Under the pieces are notes generated by a model. It searched no databases and was not told where the DNA came from. It saw only the letters and a program-made list of their open reading frames with translations. The position numbers and the translations under genes are program-made. Shown here piece after piece: positions 32,929 to 47,900 of a stretch of 64,000 bases of DNA; position 1 is the first letter of the stretch; the number at the start of each line of letters is the position of its first letter. The DNA is from Campylorhamphus procurvoides (taxonomy: Eukaryota > Chordata > Aves > Passeriformes > Dendrocolaptidae). The stretch covers positions 21,636 through 85,635 of the forward strand of contig WBMV01000001.1 of the NCBI GenBank assembly GCA_013396655.1. Reading direction: 5' to 3'.

Positions 32929-35900
32929 CTGCGGAAAGGAAAACACGCCCATTCAGCCGCGGCACTTGGGGCTCCAGGGCTCCCCTGCCTCCCAAAAAAG
33001 CCACACATTCAGCTGAAGTACACAGTAACACGTAGCAGTACCTCAAACCACGAGCTGCAGAGTTCTCCAAGCTGTGTATTAAAGCCCATCCCTCTCCTGT
33101 CATTAGCAAAATAATCGAATTCTCCACACACACACATACCCCCCTGTTCCCTTCAGAGTCATCTTAACCAGCTGGTCAATCAGCAAAGATGGTACATAAG
33201 TGCCATAACTCATCTCTGTGAAGGGACAGGGATGATTTCAGAGCCTCAGGTGAAAGGCTTAAGCAGCACACTTTTAAAATTAGTTCCTTCACAAGACACA
33301 CTGCTGATTTATTGATAAAAAGGTCTCTCTCATACAGATAACAGGTACAAACTCTGCTCTGGTCACAGGCGTAAGTTTTACCAAGTGGATTGTGAATGAT
33401 GTTATTTCTCCACCACAGAGAAACAGAACAGAAAAAAACTGTATTACATTAAAACCTAGAAATAACTAGATGTTCTGATTAATGCCCAGGATGTTACTGA
33501 TTGTAAGACAGCAGAATGAAAACCATGAGGGCCATGACAAAGCATGCCCTTGTTTGAGGGAAGCCATACCAATATGGATAATGCTCTTGAAATACCTCTA
33601 CAAATGTGTATTTGCAGGGCTTCATGGAAAGCTTGGGGAAGAGTTGGTGGTACACCAGTGCTTTTGGAGCCTGGCTCATCATAGCAACAATGTTTTCTTT
33701 GGCCATTTAAACAAACCAAGCAAACTGGTGCTGTGCAAAAGCCACTCAAACAACCCTCATTCTCACTCCTAGCTTTTGGGGACCTTAACTATCCTAGTGG
33801 AAGTACAGTGGCCTTCCGAAGGTCCACCTCTGCCACATGTCTATTCTTGCTTCACCCGATTTCTTTCTTTACATCTTTCCCCACATATTTATCCTCCAGT
33901 CTTCATTATTCTTTCCCTCATATCAATTTCCCCCACCCACCTACTTGCTCACCCCACTTTCCCTTCTTCTAGGCCAGAGATCCCTTCGAAGTCCACCATC
34001 TCTATCCAGTATTTTCACTGGCTGCACGAGATGAGGAGCATCTCATGCAGGAGCCATGGTGAAGATCCCAGAGAACACACTGAACATCAGTGAAATAATC
34101 ACGTACTATTCTGCACAGAAGCAAGATACAAGATAAAGATGTGTGTTTGTAGGATTCTCAACACACATACACAAAACTTTGCAGAGTTGCTTGCCAGTCT
34201 GTTAAAGCTGGCTAGTACACATGCTGGGGTGAATTTGCACACCAGCAGTTACCTCAGACCAGCCAGGTTGTGACAACTCAGGAAAAGAGGCACCAGGAAA
34301 GCCAGGCTCAGAGAGCCCACAGTTACTTGGCCCCTGAAGACCTATTGGTTCTGGTGCAGCTCTGATACTTGACAACAAAAAACATTGACACAACATCCCT
34401 CAGCCTCAAGGGGAACCAGCTTTCACGTTGGTCTCCTCATCCAGCCATTCTGTAGACTCACCCAGATGTCACACTTGCCAGGGAAGAATCTCTCCGGGAT
34501 GCGGGCAGCATATAGTGCAGCACCAGTGATGTACAGGCATGCCATGAGTGCCAGCCAGCCTATCTGCCCCATTGTGGCTGCTTTCAGGAGCCCCTCAGAG
34601 ATGACAAAGTGCAGAGTGGGAATTACCCCACTAAGACCCAGACCTAGAAATACTCCTGGGAGGTAAAGAAAATGTGGGAGAGTCAGGTTTGAGCACAGTG
34701 GCGGTAAAGGGAGACAATGAAAACACAAAAGCTATGGAAGGAAAACTCAGCATTTGCCAAAGCAGCAGAAAGTTGACAGCTCTTGAAGCTGGAGGTGCCC
34801 AGAAGACATTTATTGGAAAGGAAGTTAAAGAAAACAGATTTCCTTCATATACCAGAAGCTACTCAGCTGTATGTTCCAGCAGATAGCCAAAATATTTCAT
34901 TTACTGATTGCTCCTACCAGCTTCAGTGTTACGTGGGGCCAGTTACTGCTCTTGGCCTGTAGAGGGAACTGAGACCACACGGACTGTGCCTCGTTTCACC
35001 ACAACCACTCAAGAGCAAGACAAGGAGAAACAACAAAGAGATTGTTTACCATACACTGCACAAGTAGTCCTAGGAACAGAAAAGGGGCGTCTGCGCTCAT
35101 CTGATCTCCCATATAAGAGAACATGGTTGGTTTGTTTAGATTTTAGCAGCAAGTGAAGAAAACTTGTAAAAAAAGTGGGCGTGGGGGGGAATATTCGTTA
35201 CCCATACAGAGATTTTAAGTTTGGAACGCTGAACTCTCTGAAGGTACACCCGTAACTTGTCCAGGAAATCTGGATTTACTGCAGACAGCATGTGCAGGTT
35301 AAAAACCAAGAAATATTACTATTCAACCCAGCTGTGTGCACATTCCACAGCTGCCCCCTAAGCTTTCTCTTTTTTCCTACCTCGAAATGTGAAACCCAAT
35401 CTGGTTTTATTCTTTTCACGATGTGAAGAGAAAAAATAGTTTTTGTCTTAACTATGTACTTTATCTAGGCAAATCATTCAGATTAATTCAATCATCCAAT
35501 GATTTGCTAGTGTCTGAGTCTACTGTTACAAAAACAAGACACACAGTAGAAGGGCACATGCACACACCAAGCAGTCAGTCATTTTTTGGGGGCAAAGTTG
35601 CTAGATATAGCTAGAAATACTTTGCACTACCTTTCCTACTGCATGTGTTACTGTCCATTTCAGGAATGCACTTCCAGGACTTGCACTAGCCCTTATCCGT
35701 GCACCCAGTTGGCTACAAAACATGCTGAAAGAAAACCCATCAAGCTCCCAATCCAAGAATATTAGGTCTCTATAAAGTTAAGCTCTCTTAAGTCTTCCCA
35801 AGATGGTTTTTCCAAGTGGCAAGTAGGAAGGAGGAAAGGCAGTCAAGTAGCCAAACAGTTAACTTCAGGTCTTACCTGCCCTTACACCCCGGTATTCAGG

Positions 35901-38900
35901 GGTGGCAAACATGTCCCATTGTGAGACAATTATGGCTGCGATGCCCAGGACACAAATCACAATCAAGTAGATGAAGCAAGGCTGAGGGTTGCAGTAGAAG
36001 GAGTAGTACAGCCATGGTACAAAGCTGCCCATTATGAGAAGTGCAATGCCAGAATAATCCAGCCTAGAAGGAAACAAAAATCAGTTTCATAAGAAATGCA
36101 AACTTCTTTAATAGACCAACTGCCTACTTCTCACTGCAAAATTAAATTACTCTCACTGTTGCAGGGTACTTCCTGATGGGAACTCTTCCACCAATGCCCT
36201 CCTAAAGTAGTGGATTCTCAACCAGTAAGGCCATTTTTGGACAGTCATCAGTGATACCTTCATCAATCTTCACACCAAAGCTTTTTGAGGAAAACTCAAA
36301 CTTGAGTTTCAGGTGAGGTAAAAAGCAGCACAACAGCCCCCTAAACACAGGGCACACAGTATGTTGTGAGAGCAGAGCCAATGCAAACACTTCAGTATCT
36401 GACAAGCACGAGTTAGTCATGCATCAACTTAAGTGACCACAGTGGAATAATGTTGCAATTTTTGAACCATGCTCTCTTTCTACACACCAGTGTGAAAAAG
36501 GAAATCCACAGCCACTGCTTTTTACCCCACCCTTGACAAAACAGTCCCACAAAAGTTGGTGGAGCTAATTTTTCAGTAGGGGACTTTAATAGCTGGGTTA
36601 CTTTAAAAGTGGCCTTGCAGATTACAGAAGCCTAGGTTCAGTAATCTTAGGAAATAAGAGTTATTTAGCAGCCAGCCAAAAAAGAATGTGTAGTAAAACC
36701 AAAAGACCCAGACATCTTGATACGCACTGTGGAACTGTCTCACATAAGTTTAAGATTCAAAGTTAGTTCAGAACAGTTGAGATGACAAGAAGTGACAGTT
36801 GCATTAAAAATTCAAAGTCCTGCAACTAAGCTCAAGGTATATTACTTACAGCAGCAGGATGCAAGCACATGCCTGCCAAACAGCAGAAAATGATGGAGTT
36901 TTAAGACTAAAATGACAGCACAAAAACTCATGCTGAAACAAACTATAATTAGAAGAAGCTGCATTAAATCTCTGCTCAACTCTGTTCCAAAGTACATGCA
37001 GTCATGAAATGAACAACTCCCACACTGCGGCTCCAGGCACAAACCCCAGCCCTGTTTTCCCACCTGTTTCCTATTTGGCCTACCCTGTCCTTCAGGCACT
37101 TACTTGGAGAAGAGCCGGGAAACACCTTCTGAGTGGCAATAAACTGTGTGGAAGAGCCATGAGAAGGAGAGGCAGAGTATGGCTCCCAAGAAGAACAATC
37201 CAACAACCACCTTCTCCTGCACAGGTGCTACAAAGGACATGTTTGGCCGGAACATGTAGAAGATTCCCAGACAGAGGAAGAACACACATCCTGAAAAACA
37301 GCGAGGCAGGAAGGTGTCAAGTTCATGCATACTGAAAGCATTGCTTTAAAAGTGTGACTTTAATGATAGGACCCCTAAACACAGGAGTTGCCTGACAGCC
37401 AGCAGCACATACAGGGTTGAGTACTGCCCTACTTCAGTTATGCATTCCAACCACAGCTCTGTCTCAGACTGATGCAACGTGGACTTCCACAGACTGTATT
37501 TTCACTTGTTTTGCAAGATGCCTGACAAGTAGTTGGCCACTCTACAACAACAAAATATCTGTTGCAAAATGTAGAAAGAGAAGGGCAAAGTTCAAAGAAA
37601 TCCTTCCCCTGCAGGGCTCCTCACAAGCTGAAACCATTCATACATGCTGTAGTATAAGCCTGTTCCTGTGGTAAGAAATGTGATCTCAACACCTACACAC
37701 TTGGGGAAAAAACTATCTACCAGTAATCTACTAACAATTAGGAAATTTTTAATGCATTTGTTTGTATTATATGCCACAATTAAGGAAGTCCCATCCAACT
37801 CAGGTGGGATGAAATTAGGAGAGGGATACCAACCTGCTAATTTAACAATTAGAGGAACAATAATGCTGACAACACCACACTCCTTTTTACCTTGCTCCCT
37901 TTCTTTGAAAGCACTGAAACTAACTAGCATTAAATTAGAGCAAGCTGAAAATACCTAGAAGATGTGTCCAGATGTTACCAGTCTCTGTATGTATTCTGAA
38001 GATACTCTTGAAACAAGCCCGGAAGGAAGGCATGGGTGGTCTGTGTCCATGCAGCAGGTAGTCATTGTCCTTTAGCCAGTCAGGCAGAACATCATGGGGA
38101 ATGACTCTCCATCGGCCCTCCCATACCTAGAAGTTACAAGATTTTAGTTAAATGCAGTGAATCGAGTTCCATCAGCATGTGGCCAAAGTCAGAAAACCTG
38201 TATTAGTAAAAGTGTTAATCTATGAGTACAGCAAACAGACAAGAGTTGATGGGTCCTCTCTGGGGAGAAGGCTTTACACTTGAAATGCAAGGGTTTAGTT
38301 ACTGTTCCCTGTTCAAAACCATGTCATTACGATGCTGAACTGCACCACCAAAGATACTTCATCATTTCATTGAACAGGAAGGCTATTGGGCTTTTTTTAC
38401 TGCTAACAAAGGGAAAGCATTTAATTAATTTCCACGTTCTTTTGTGTTACAGGTCATCTTTTCCGCGTAAGTGAAGAAGCCTCCACCTAGTTCTTTCAAA
38501 GAAATAAACAGGCCTGTTCCTCCACCACAAGCCAAGCTGACTATATGTACCTGCCAGCATTTGGGGCAGTCTAGCAAAGAAAGCTACCCATCCTCAGAAC
38601 TACCACAGGCCAGAAAGAATGAAGGGGCAAGAGCCCAGTGACAGGTGTTCCCAACCTTTATTCAGGTTGGGAAAAAAATGCCCCCACGCTCACAAAAGAA
38701 ATAGTTACTGATCAGTTAAGGCAACAGATTCATGACTCTTAATTCCATCAGATTTCTCCTTCAAAGGGGGAGAGGGTGTATGTGCACACAGCTATTCTTG
38801 CAGCTGGTTCCATGTGAAATAAGTGTGCACAGATGTCCTTAGCACTGCTTTGGGAACACAAGACACACGAAGTCTTCAGCTGGGCGTCAGAAGCAGCACT

Positions 38901-41900
38901 GCCAAGCACAGGGGTATCAGGGAACCGCTTTATGTACCGGGGTTGTTTCTGCAGGGTTCCTTGGGGTTGCCGTCTGGCTAGTATTACAGGAGCAAGGCTG
39001 AAGATTCCTGAAACACTGAGTTTAAAAGGCTACATTCTTATTTCAGTTTCAACAACAAGAGCTCAGAGTTTTTAAATCAATTCCCCACGCTCATGCATGG
39101 AAGCAAAACAAAGCCATTCAGAATAACCAACCAAGTTAGAGACTGGGGTTCTTAAATACATTAAACAAGAAAATAACTGGTTTACTTCATGAACCAAAAA
39201 TCTGAATTGAGGCAGAAACAGAAGGAGGGAAGTAATTTTACAGAATTTACAAAACATATTAAAAGGCAAAATATGCATAGTAAAAAAACCCAAACAAAAC
39301 AACAACAAAACCCACACACAAAAGACCACCAAGTAACTACAGTGCCTCTGTAAAAACATCAGAAATAGTTCATAAAAACAGCAGGAACCAGTGTATAAAG
39401 GGGTAGCATTCCTTTCAGCAAGGAAGGAGGGCCAGAGACTGACACAGCCCCATGGCTCTGAAAAGTGGCAAAAACTGAGCCAAGGTCAACAATTACAAAA
39501 CCTACAATGGATTTACTTAGATATAGTTTTAACACAGCATTGTTTTCAAGTCAGGAACAAAGTTTATTCTACAATGGATGCAAACAGTACTGGAAAAGCA
39601 AAATATTTGCAAGCCTGAAGAAACCTGGACAAAATGACCTTGTAAATGAAAGTGCCTTGAACCAGAAGGCTTTTATTCTGCTTTGCACTCACAGGTGTTT
39701 CTCAAGAGTTCACACCTGAGTTGCATGATCAGCTTTAGAGTCTCATTTGTAATCCCTATTGTTCCATGCTTTACAATTTAATCATATATGACAGACTGAG
39801 ATCATGAGACACTGTAGAACTGCCAGTTAGAACAGGAGATGCTCATTCAGGGATGGTGTGTACCTCCTCTCCCTCACATCAGCAGCACAGTTGCTGCAAG
39901 TACAGCCTGCTGCCCATGGAGCTTCCTAAAAAAGCAAACTACTTCAGCAGTTTCCACATGCCCTTACCTTACATACAAATTCTTCCATTCTCTCCATAGC
40001 ATGGTGGGCTTGTAGAAGAGGTGACATACCCATAAACCCTTCATCTTCTTGAGGTGACTCATCATTGTGTTTGCAGTCTTCAGAACACTGGGGGGAAAAA
40101 GAAAAAAAAGAAAATTGTTTGTATAAAGATGAACACAGAAAGGTGATGTTGTTTTCCATAACAAACTATGATTTGAGGTCTTGGCAAACAAGAAGTCTTT
40201 CCTTGTACAGCACTGAGAAAGGAATTCAAAAGAACAAGCAAAAAAAAATTATTACATTCTGAGGTATCTGAGAATGACTCGCATGTCTAATCCATTCTGC
40301 ATGTGTTTTCAGCAGGTCTGGAAGCAAGCAGTGTTCCTCTGTAAGTTACGCTTCATTAAAGGCCAGATATGGAGTCTGAGGCTTGCAGCCTACCCACCTC
40401 TGGGGAAGGATTACTCCCCATTTTATGTTTCAGTAACACTATGTCGGTGTTAATGCCTCTATAACATAGCTGGCATTTTATGTTAATAAAAGGTAGGTCA
40501 AGGAGAGGAATCCATTTACCTCATTATAAATGTTTCACCTCGACTTTCAGTCCAAATCTGAACATCTATCCTGTTTAACTCACACTTCTGTTTAGCTTGC
40601 AATCCAGTGATGGACATTTACTCATTTGTTTGATTTTCTATGCATTTCAGAAACTAGTATGAACCTTCAGCCAGTTAGCCAAAGGCAAGTTAACAAAGAA
40701 AAGCAGTAACAGACATCAGAGTTTTAAGCAAAATTCAGATAAAGAGAAATACCTACATCCCCGAGGTGTACCAAGGAAATTATGAAAAGAAAAGCTAAAA
40801 TAATCTGCAGAGCCAGGGCATTAAGCTGAAACAGATCACTAATTAATGGATATAAATGAGGTTTAGTAGTTTTCTACCATATGGTGACTTATCACATCAT
40901 CTACATACTATGATACACTCTAGCTTCCCATTTAGGAAAAAAGCAGGGGGGCCACAGGAGTTCTACATTCCTGTTTGCTTACTACAATGCTCATGGCCCA
41001 TCAGAGACTCCATTCAACTCTTCAGCTTCCAAGGTAAACAAATTTGAGAAAGCCGGAAAAAAAAGAATGAGCTTTTTGTACTAAAAGCAGAAAGCTGCCA
41101 CTCACCTCATGACCCAGAAAGCTCCGCAAGCTGTACAGAGACGGGTTTCCTCCACATTTCCCAAAACACTGGTTTTGCCCTCCTATTCCCATATCAAGGT
41201 TAACAACTTTAAAATCAAGATTCTGTATCAATAACGCCATCCAAAGTGACTGAGAATGTAGTACATAACCTCTCATGCTTTACCTACAAATTATTGTCAG
41301 TAATGTCCAGGTTAATGCCTTGGACTCTGAGTCAGGGTTCAGATGCGGCTGTGCATTTGTCCCACTTTACAGCTCTCTCCTTAAAGCCTTATTAACTCCT
41401 TCTGTCAACAAGTTAACTAAATAAGCTGCTTAAAATTTTCATTTTTTTTAATAAATTAAAGGAGACTTCTTCCAGCCTGCAGTGAGCTATGTAGAGTTTT
41501 CAATATTTCTTGTTTTCTGAGAGACAAATGCCTGCTTTTGTACCCAAGGCTCGCAGTAGCCACTGAAGCTTCATCTTTCAAAGAGGTCCACCACCAAATA
41601 TCTCTTGACCTAATTCTGCTTATCTAGAATGCAATTTCTGGTAATACCTAGTATACACATCCTGTGCGTTTTACATATGACCTCACATTTGTTCACACTA
41701 GGAAAATTTAATTGACTAAACAAATCTTTGTAAATAATCTATGTCCCTTGTACTGCTGACTCACCTTCATTTATCATTCCAGTGAACATCCCCTCCTATA
41801 TTTTATAGCAGTGATTGATATAAATATTGATCAGCTCTAACTAGATTCTGCAACAATTTAAGACAGCATTAAAAACACTCACTCTGCCTAGATTATCACA

Positions 41901-44900
41901 TTAGTTCTATTGAGAAAGGCATCAGACAACACTAAGATGCAGATAGGTTTAATATCCTACTAAAATAGGCACAATTCCTGTTAGGCATAGAGATAAGAAA
42001 CAAATTTGGTTTAATTCTGACTCAACAACATTCACTGACGTTATTTCCCATACTGTCAATTTTGCAGGCTTTTCCTGCTAATGGAGCTCTCTGGTTAAGA
42101 TTCTCACTTTCCAATATCATAAATAATTCACTCAAGGTCATAGAAACGTAGAATGGTTTAGGCTGGAAAGGAGCTTTAAATATCAACTAGTCCAAGTCCC
42201 CTGCCATGGAGGTCTGCATAAGATACTCATGACAGTCTGCACAATCTTAGAAACCAAAGAAATCTTCTGTTTCCAAGGACACACCTTATGGAAAAGCAAG
42301 GCTGGCGTTTAAGTTCCGATGCATTTGACAAAAAAGAACTGCTATGCCTTTTAGCTGTCCTAGAAATCCCTCCCCCAGCACGACACAATAACCAGCTCAA
42401 ATGGAGTGAACAAGTTAGTAATCCTCAATTTACAAAACTTGGTGGACTGAAGGGAAAAAAAGGGTCCCTTTTGGAATCAAAGCCTGTATTCATTGCAGTC
42501 TGCTCAGTGACTCAAAGCCAAAAAATGCTCATTTCCCCCTCTGCACATACTCCCATTTCTAGAATGATGGAAAGGCTTAAACTTGAACAGACTGTAAAGC
42601 TTGAAGAGCACAGCTATTTATGAACTAGTCCAAAATCTTTGCATTCTGGCAACATGCCTACAAACAAATCATTACTGAGCTTCTTCTAGTGATAAAAGGA
42701 ATTCATATCATATACACAGTCCAGATTACTGCCAGAAAATGGAATTGATTTTACTATCTCCTTCCTGCCATTAAACTGCAAAATTAGCATTCAAGGGAAA
42801 AAAAACTATAAAGCTCAGCTTCTCAGTCCTTTCCTCGCTAAGGAGACAAAATAAGGTCCATTCTGGAACATCCATCCTCTCTCAACTCCTTCCCATAATG
42901 CCTCATTGGAAAGAACAGTAAATTGTGCTTCTCGAAAGCCAGAAATCTATAGTGGAAGGCAACACCAATACCAGTCTTCAGCTGGAAATGTGAGGCAGTC
43001 TACTGACCTCCAGTTCTTCAGACAGTGACTGAAAAGAAAGAACACCACTCTTCTGTTCAGAAGGCAGGTTGTAAAATTTCTACCATGACAAGTTCCTTCA
43101 TATCTTAGGATTCCCACATTCCTCTTTGGCTGATCATATCAAAAATTCAAGAATAATTCTAGACCATGACAACATGAGCAAGCATAGGTTTTAGGACCTG
43201 TTTTCAACTATTTCTAAGTCCTGCCTCCAGAATCACATTTTAAAATGAGAAACATCCTGGGTAAATAATATCACTTGCCTAAGACCATGCAAGAAATGAG
43301 GGCCCAGAAGAAAACTCTGATACTCTCACTTTTAATGATGTATGGTATATACTGCATTAAGTACTCTCAAGAATAACTTTTGCCTTTGTAGTTTTTAGAC
43401 CATAGGCCAGAAGGATTTTCACTCTGTTAATATTTCAGGTGTTCTTTTTTGTCAGCTAATTTACTCAACTTCTTTTAAAAGTGGCTCGAATTTTGACTAA
43501 ATAATTCAGTGAAGTCTTCAGAGCGTCTTTAAATAAAACCCCTCATTTGTTTGTAACAAGCAAACTTGTTGCAATCATCAGCTGTCATTTTTCTGCTGCA
43601 CACATGCAGCAATGCGTACGATCAGTCTTTCACACAAATCAGAAATTGTGGATAGTACCCATAATACTGGATGGGTTGGACTTCTAATGGGGTGGAAATG
43701 CCAAGCAATAATTCCAATTTTAATTCTACTCCCTTTGCAAATTCACAGAGTGTTAAAGTTACCAAAAAACTAGTAGAGATACCTAACAAGATGGAAATTA
43801 TACAACAGACATATAAACACAGCCTGAGTTGAATAATGGTACCAGAGAATAAACCAATCTGAAGGACAAGTGAAAGTGTCCAGAAGAAAACAACATTTCT
43901 GACTTATCCATATTCCCTTTATTTTTGTGAAGTTTTACTGTTTCTTTTGTGATAACAGTGATAGACAAGAACATAAAAGAAAGAGGGAAAAATCAGACTT
44001 AATTATATTCATTTTGTACAAAGAAGTAGGCAGCATAGTTCCAGAGACAGATCATCATCTAAACAAGAATTTCAGAGCATATTTTGGTAGGGATCAAATA
44101 GGTTTGATACCAAAACCAAGACTTAAGAGCACCAGAGCAAACAAGAGAAAGAAATCCAAGAGCTCAATTGCGCAGTGCCTATCATTAAGTAAGATTAGGA
44201 ACAAAATCTCACTCTTTTATAGCAATGGCACGAAAGGTAAAAAAAAAGTTTACATTTAGTACAAGATTTTGTTGCCTGAATACAGTCCAAAAATGTCACA
44301 CAGCCAAAGATCCTGTTACAGAGAAAAGGGCAGTAAAACCTGCTCTAGTAAATGCAATATACTTCTCTTGCCTACTACAACAGCTTATTCTTCTCACATA
44401 GATTAACAGTTTCTGTACTATCACTCTCAAATCTGTTAACAGACACACTGTTTAATAATGTCCTTACAATGGAAAAGCTTGTCAGAAGTCAAGTCACAAC
44501 TGCAGAATAAGAGTCCAGAAACACTTTTCCTACTTTCTCAAAAGTTGTGTTCTCTGGACTTCAAGCAGTAAAAGTTTATTTTCCTGAAGCCTGTAGTTTC
44601 TTGATGTCAGTTTAAAGGTTTCTAGAAAGTTTCAGAGTTTGCACATAACTGCTGTTTGCACAGGTGACAAGCAACTTCTGGTTCATCACTTTAGAAAGCA
44701 TCATCTATCTGTGTTCATTAAGAGTGCACAAACTGAAATATTAATCAAATCTGAATGAAGCTACCTAAGAAGTTCACTGTCAAAAGTGGTCCTCTTCTCC
44801 CTCACCCCCATCTTCCCTTCCACTGACAATCATATCCCTCTGATCCTTGGGTTGATTAGCTGATCCAATACTAATCTGGCAGAAATTACCCACTTTTTTT

Positions 44901-47900
44901 GCTAGGTGACCTTCCTATTAGATAATAAAGCTGGTGCAGATAACCAGGGGATTTAAGGAGCTCAAGCTAGTGCAACAGAAACAAAGGGAGTATCAGCTCC
45001 CATTTTACTGCCATCCACTACAGAATACATTCCATGGATCATGTGCAAAGCCAAGTCTCTCTTCAACACATGTCAGCCGGATGTCAAATCATCTACAGCC
45101 CTCCTTTTAGTAGCATTCATAAGTTACCAAGGAGCCTAAGAACCCAGCTAGGCATGGATTAAGGAAAGTTATGCTAATGATTACTTCAACAGACTGCTCT
45201 ATTCTCAAAATTTCTTGCAGCTTTCAGGACTACACTTTCTGAAATTTGACAGCTTTCCCGGGTTGCATGTATGGGATTTGAAGAAGTGCCCATGTCAAAC
45301 AGTAACACCAGTGTCATAGTTTAATTCCAGTTGGCAATGCAGTACCACAGAGCCACTTGGTCACTCTGCCTGCCCCCACACTGGGACAGGAAGAAGAATC
45401 AGAAAAAAAGGTAAAACCTGTGGGTTGAGATAAGAACAGTTTAATAATAGAAATGAAGTAAAATATTATTGTAAGAATAACTATAACAATAAAAAGGAGA
45501 GAGAGAAGAATAAACCCCAAGACAGGTGTTACACAATGCAATTGCCCATCATGCACTGACTGATGCCCAGCCCATTCCCCAGCAGTGATCAGCAGCTCCC
45601 AGCCAACTCCCCCCAGTTTATATACTGGGTGTGACGTTCTCTGATATGGAATAACCTTTGGGACAGTTCCAGTCAGACGTCCTGGCCGTGTTCCCTGCCA
45701 CCTTCCTGTGCCTCTCCTCACTGGCAGAGCAGGGGACACTGAAAAGTCCTTGACTTCAGTAAGCAGCACTTAACAACAACTAAAACATCAGTGTGTTATC
45801 AATGCTATTCTCATACTAAACCCAAAACACGGCACTGTACCAGCTACTAGGAAGAAAATTACCTCAGTCAAAACTAAGACAACTAGTAACTGCAATAAAA
45901 CTCTCCTAAACCCCAGAAAGCAGAGAAATCTTTGGGTTTAGGGTTCCTTTTCAGACAGCATCATTATTCAGTTACCCAAGAACCTAACTGACCATGCACT
46001 TACCTATGTAGTATTAAGCTCTGGAGTTAATGAGTGAACTTCCATGTCTCAAAGTTCAATGGCCTGTGATGCCAACCCACTATGAAGATGTCACCAGTGG
46101 CCTAAATCTACCATCACAGGGATTTCCAAAACACGATGCAGCCTGAATCTGTTCTAATACTGTTGCTTCCTTCAGCTGATGACATCAGTCCCCCACTCTC
46201 TTCTTTACCTGTGTCCTGACACAACTCTCTGTGTTGGTACCAACACACAATTGTTACATCATTGTAACACAGGTGAGATTGCTCAGAAAACCCAAATGTC
46301 TTGATTAACACTGAGTCATGGGATATTATACAACACAGTACTTATACACTATTCTCTTCTTAAAATGCAAGCTAGAAAACATATGTTGCTGCATTTACAA
46401 TACCACTGTTACCCCCACATTAAACTGAAGTCACAAAGTCTAGACATGACTCGGAGTTTTTGCTCTTGTTTATCTTGATCTCATCAGATGAATGATTAAT
46501 AGTGCTTAACATGACATTCAAGTCATTTAATGTTCCTTGGGGCAGTGTGCCAGATTCAGTAACTTGAGAGCATTCAGCATAATGGCCAAGATACGTTCAA
46601 GACTTAATATAAAAATGTTATTTTTCTAATCGCAGCCCTGTATCAACCTTTTCAGCTCCCCAGATGGCTTTTTTCCTTTGTGCCCATTCTGTCAACTGAC
46701 CTTTATCAACCAGCCTTTTGTAAGGGGAAAGCAGCAATAGGTGCTGCTGTGCCACACCACTTTTCCTAAAATCCTGTTGCCCATTTTGCAGAATCTCAGC
46801 AGCTTATGTTCTTTGGATTGTAGGAAATTAACTGGAAACGAATGGCATCATAAAACTTCCCCTGACTTCTGTACATACCAAGTTATTCTAAAATAACAGC
46901 TTTGTCCTTTAGAATTCACATTCTGACAGGCTTGTAAACACAGCCACGCCACAGTTTCCAAAAGGCTACCATACTCACCCTCTAAGCAGGGTGTGCAAAG
47001 CTGGTTTTGCTGTCACTGGACCAAAAATGCCTGTCATTAGCACTGTGCCAAAAACCCTTTCAGCCTGCTGGTCAAAATATTAAGTACTGGGAGGTTCCTG
47101 GAGTTTAGTACTTTGCCTTTGTAGGTCACCTTCTTATAAAAGATACAGTCCATTTAATATAGCACTTGGAAACAGCTTATACATCTGGTCATGGGTGACT
47201 GCTTGCTGGTACTCATTAAAAAAAAAAGCACTAACATTCAAAACCCGTTTAGCAAATAGACTTTGGACAAGTCACATTTTGGCTTCACCAGCCTTGCTGA
47301 TTATACCCTTATTAGAACTCTCTCCCTTGTTAAATATCTTCAGATGAAAAGGGTCTGTTGAATCCCTGAGCAGCAGCAACTACTGATTTTCTGTCAATGC
47401 CCAGTATTTGACAAGGGCCAAAACCCTCAAGGTGCTCATCAGTACAGTTTGGGGGGAGCGTCTGTAGAAATTGCTTCTACTACAGAAGAGTCTCACATGC
47501 CTTTTCCTGCTCTTTTGCCATTGTTAATCCTGACAGCAGAAAAAGAAAACAAGCCTGCTGGGCTTATGGAAAAATAAACACTCTGTTAAAAAAAATAATC
47601 AAAGACTGAAAGTGTACTGCTGAACTTAACATCAGAGTCAATCAATCCCAAACAGCTGGAAGAAGATGCAAGTTAACCGGCCAGTAGGACACTGTTTTCT
47701 GTTAAATCACTATGAAAGGCTGACCCACTGCTGCCCAAATCAGATAGATACGTTCTCCAGGAGAACAAAGACAAAGCCCATGGAATCTAACCCTTGTCCA
47801 GGGAAACAGTTGGGCCAGTGAATGATAAACAAAACCACTCCTCCCTCTCCTAGTTTCAAAACACAGCCCAGCAGGCAATGGTTACAAAACCTGCTGGCAG

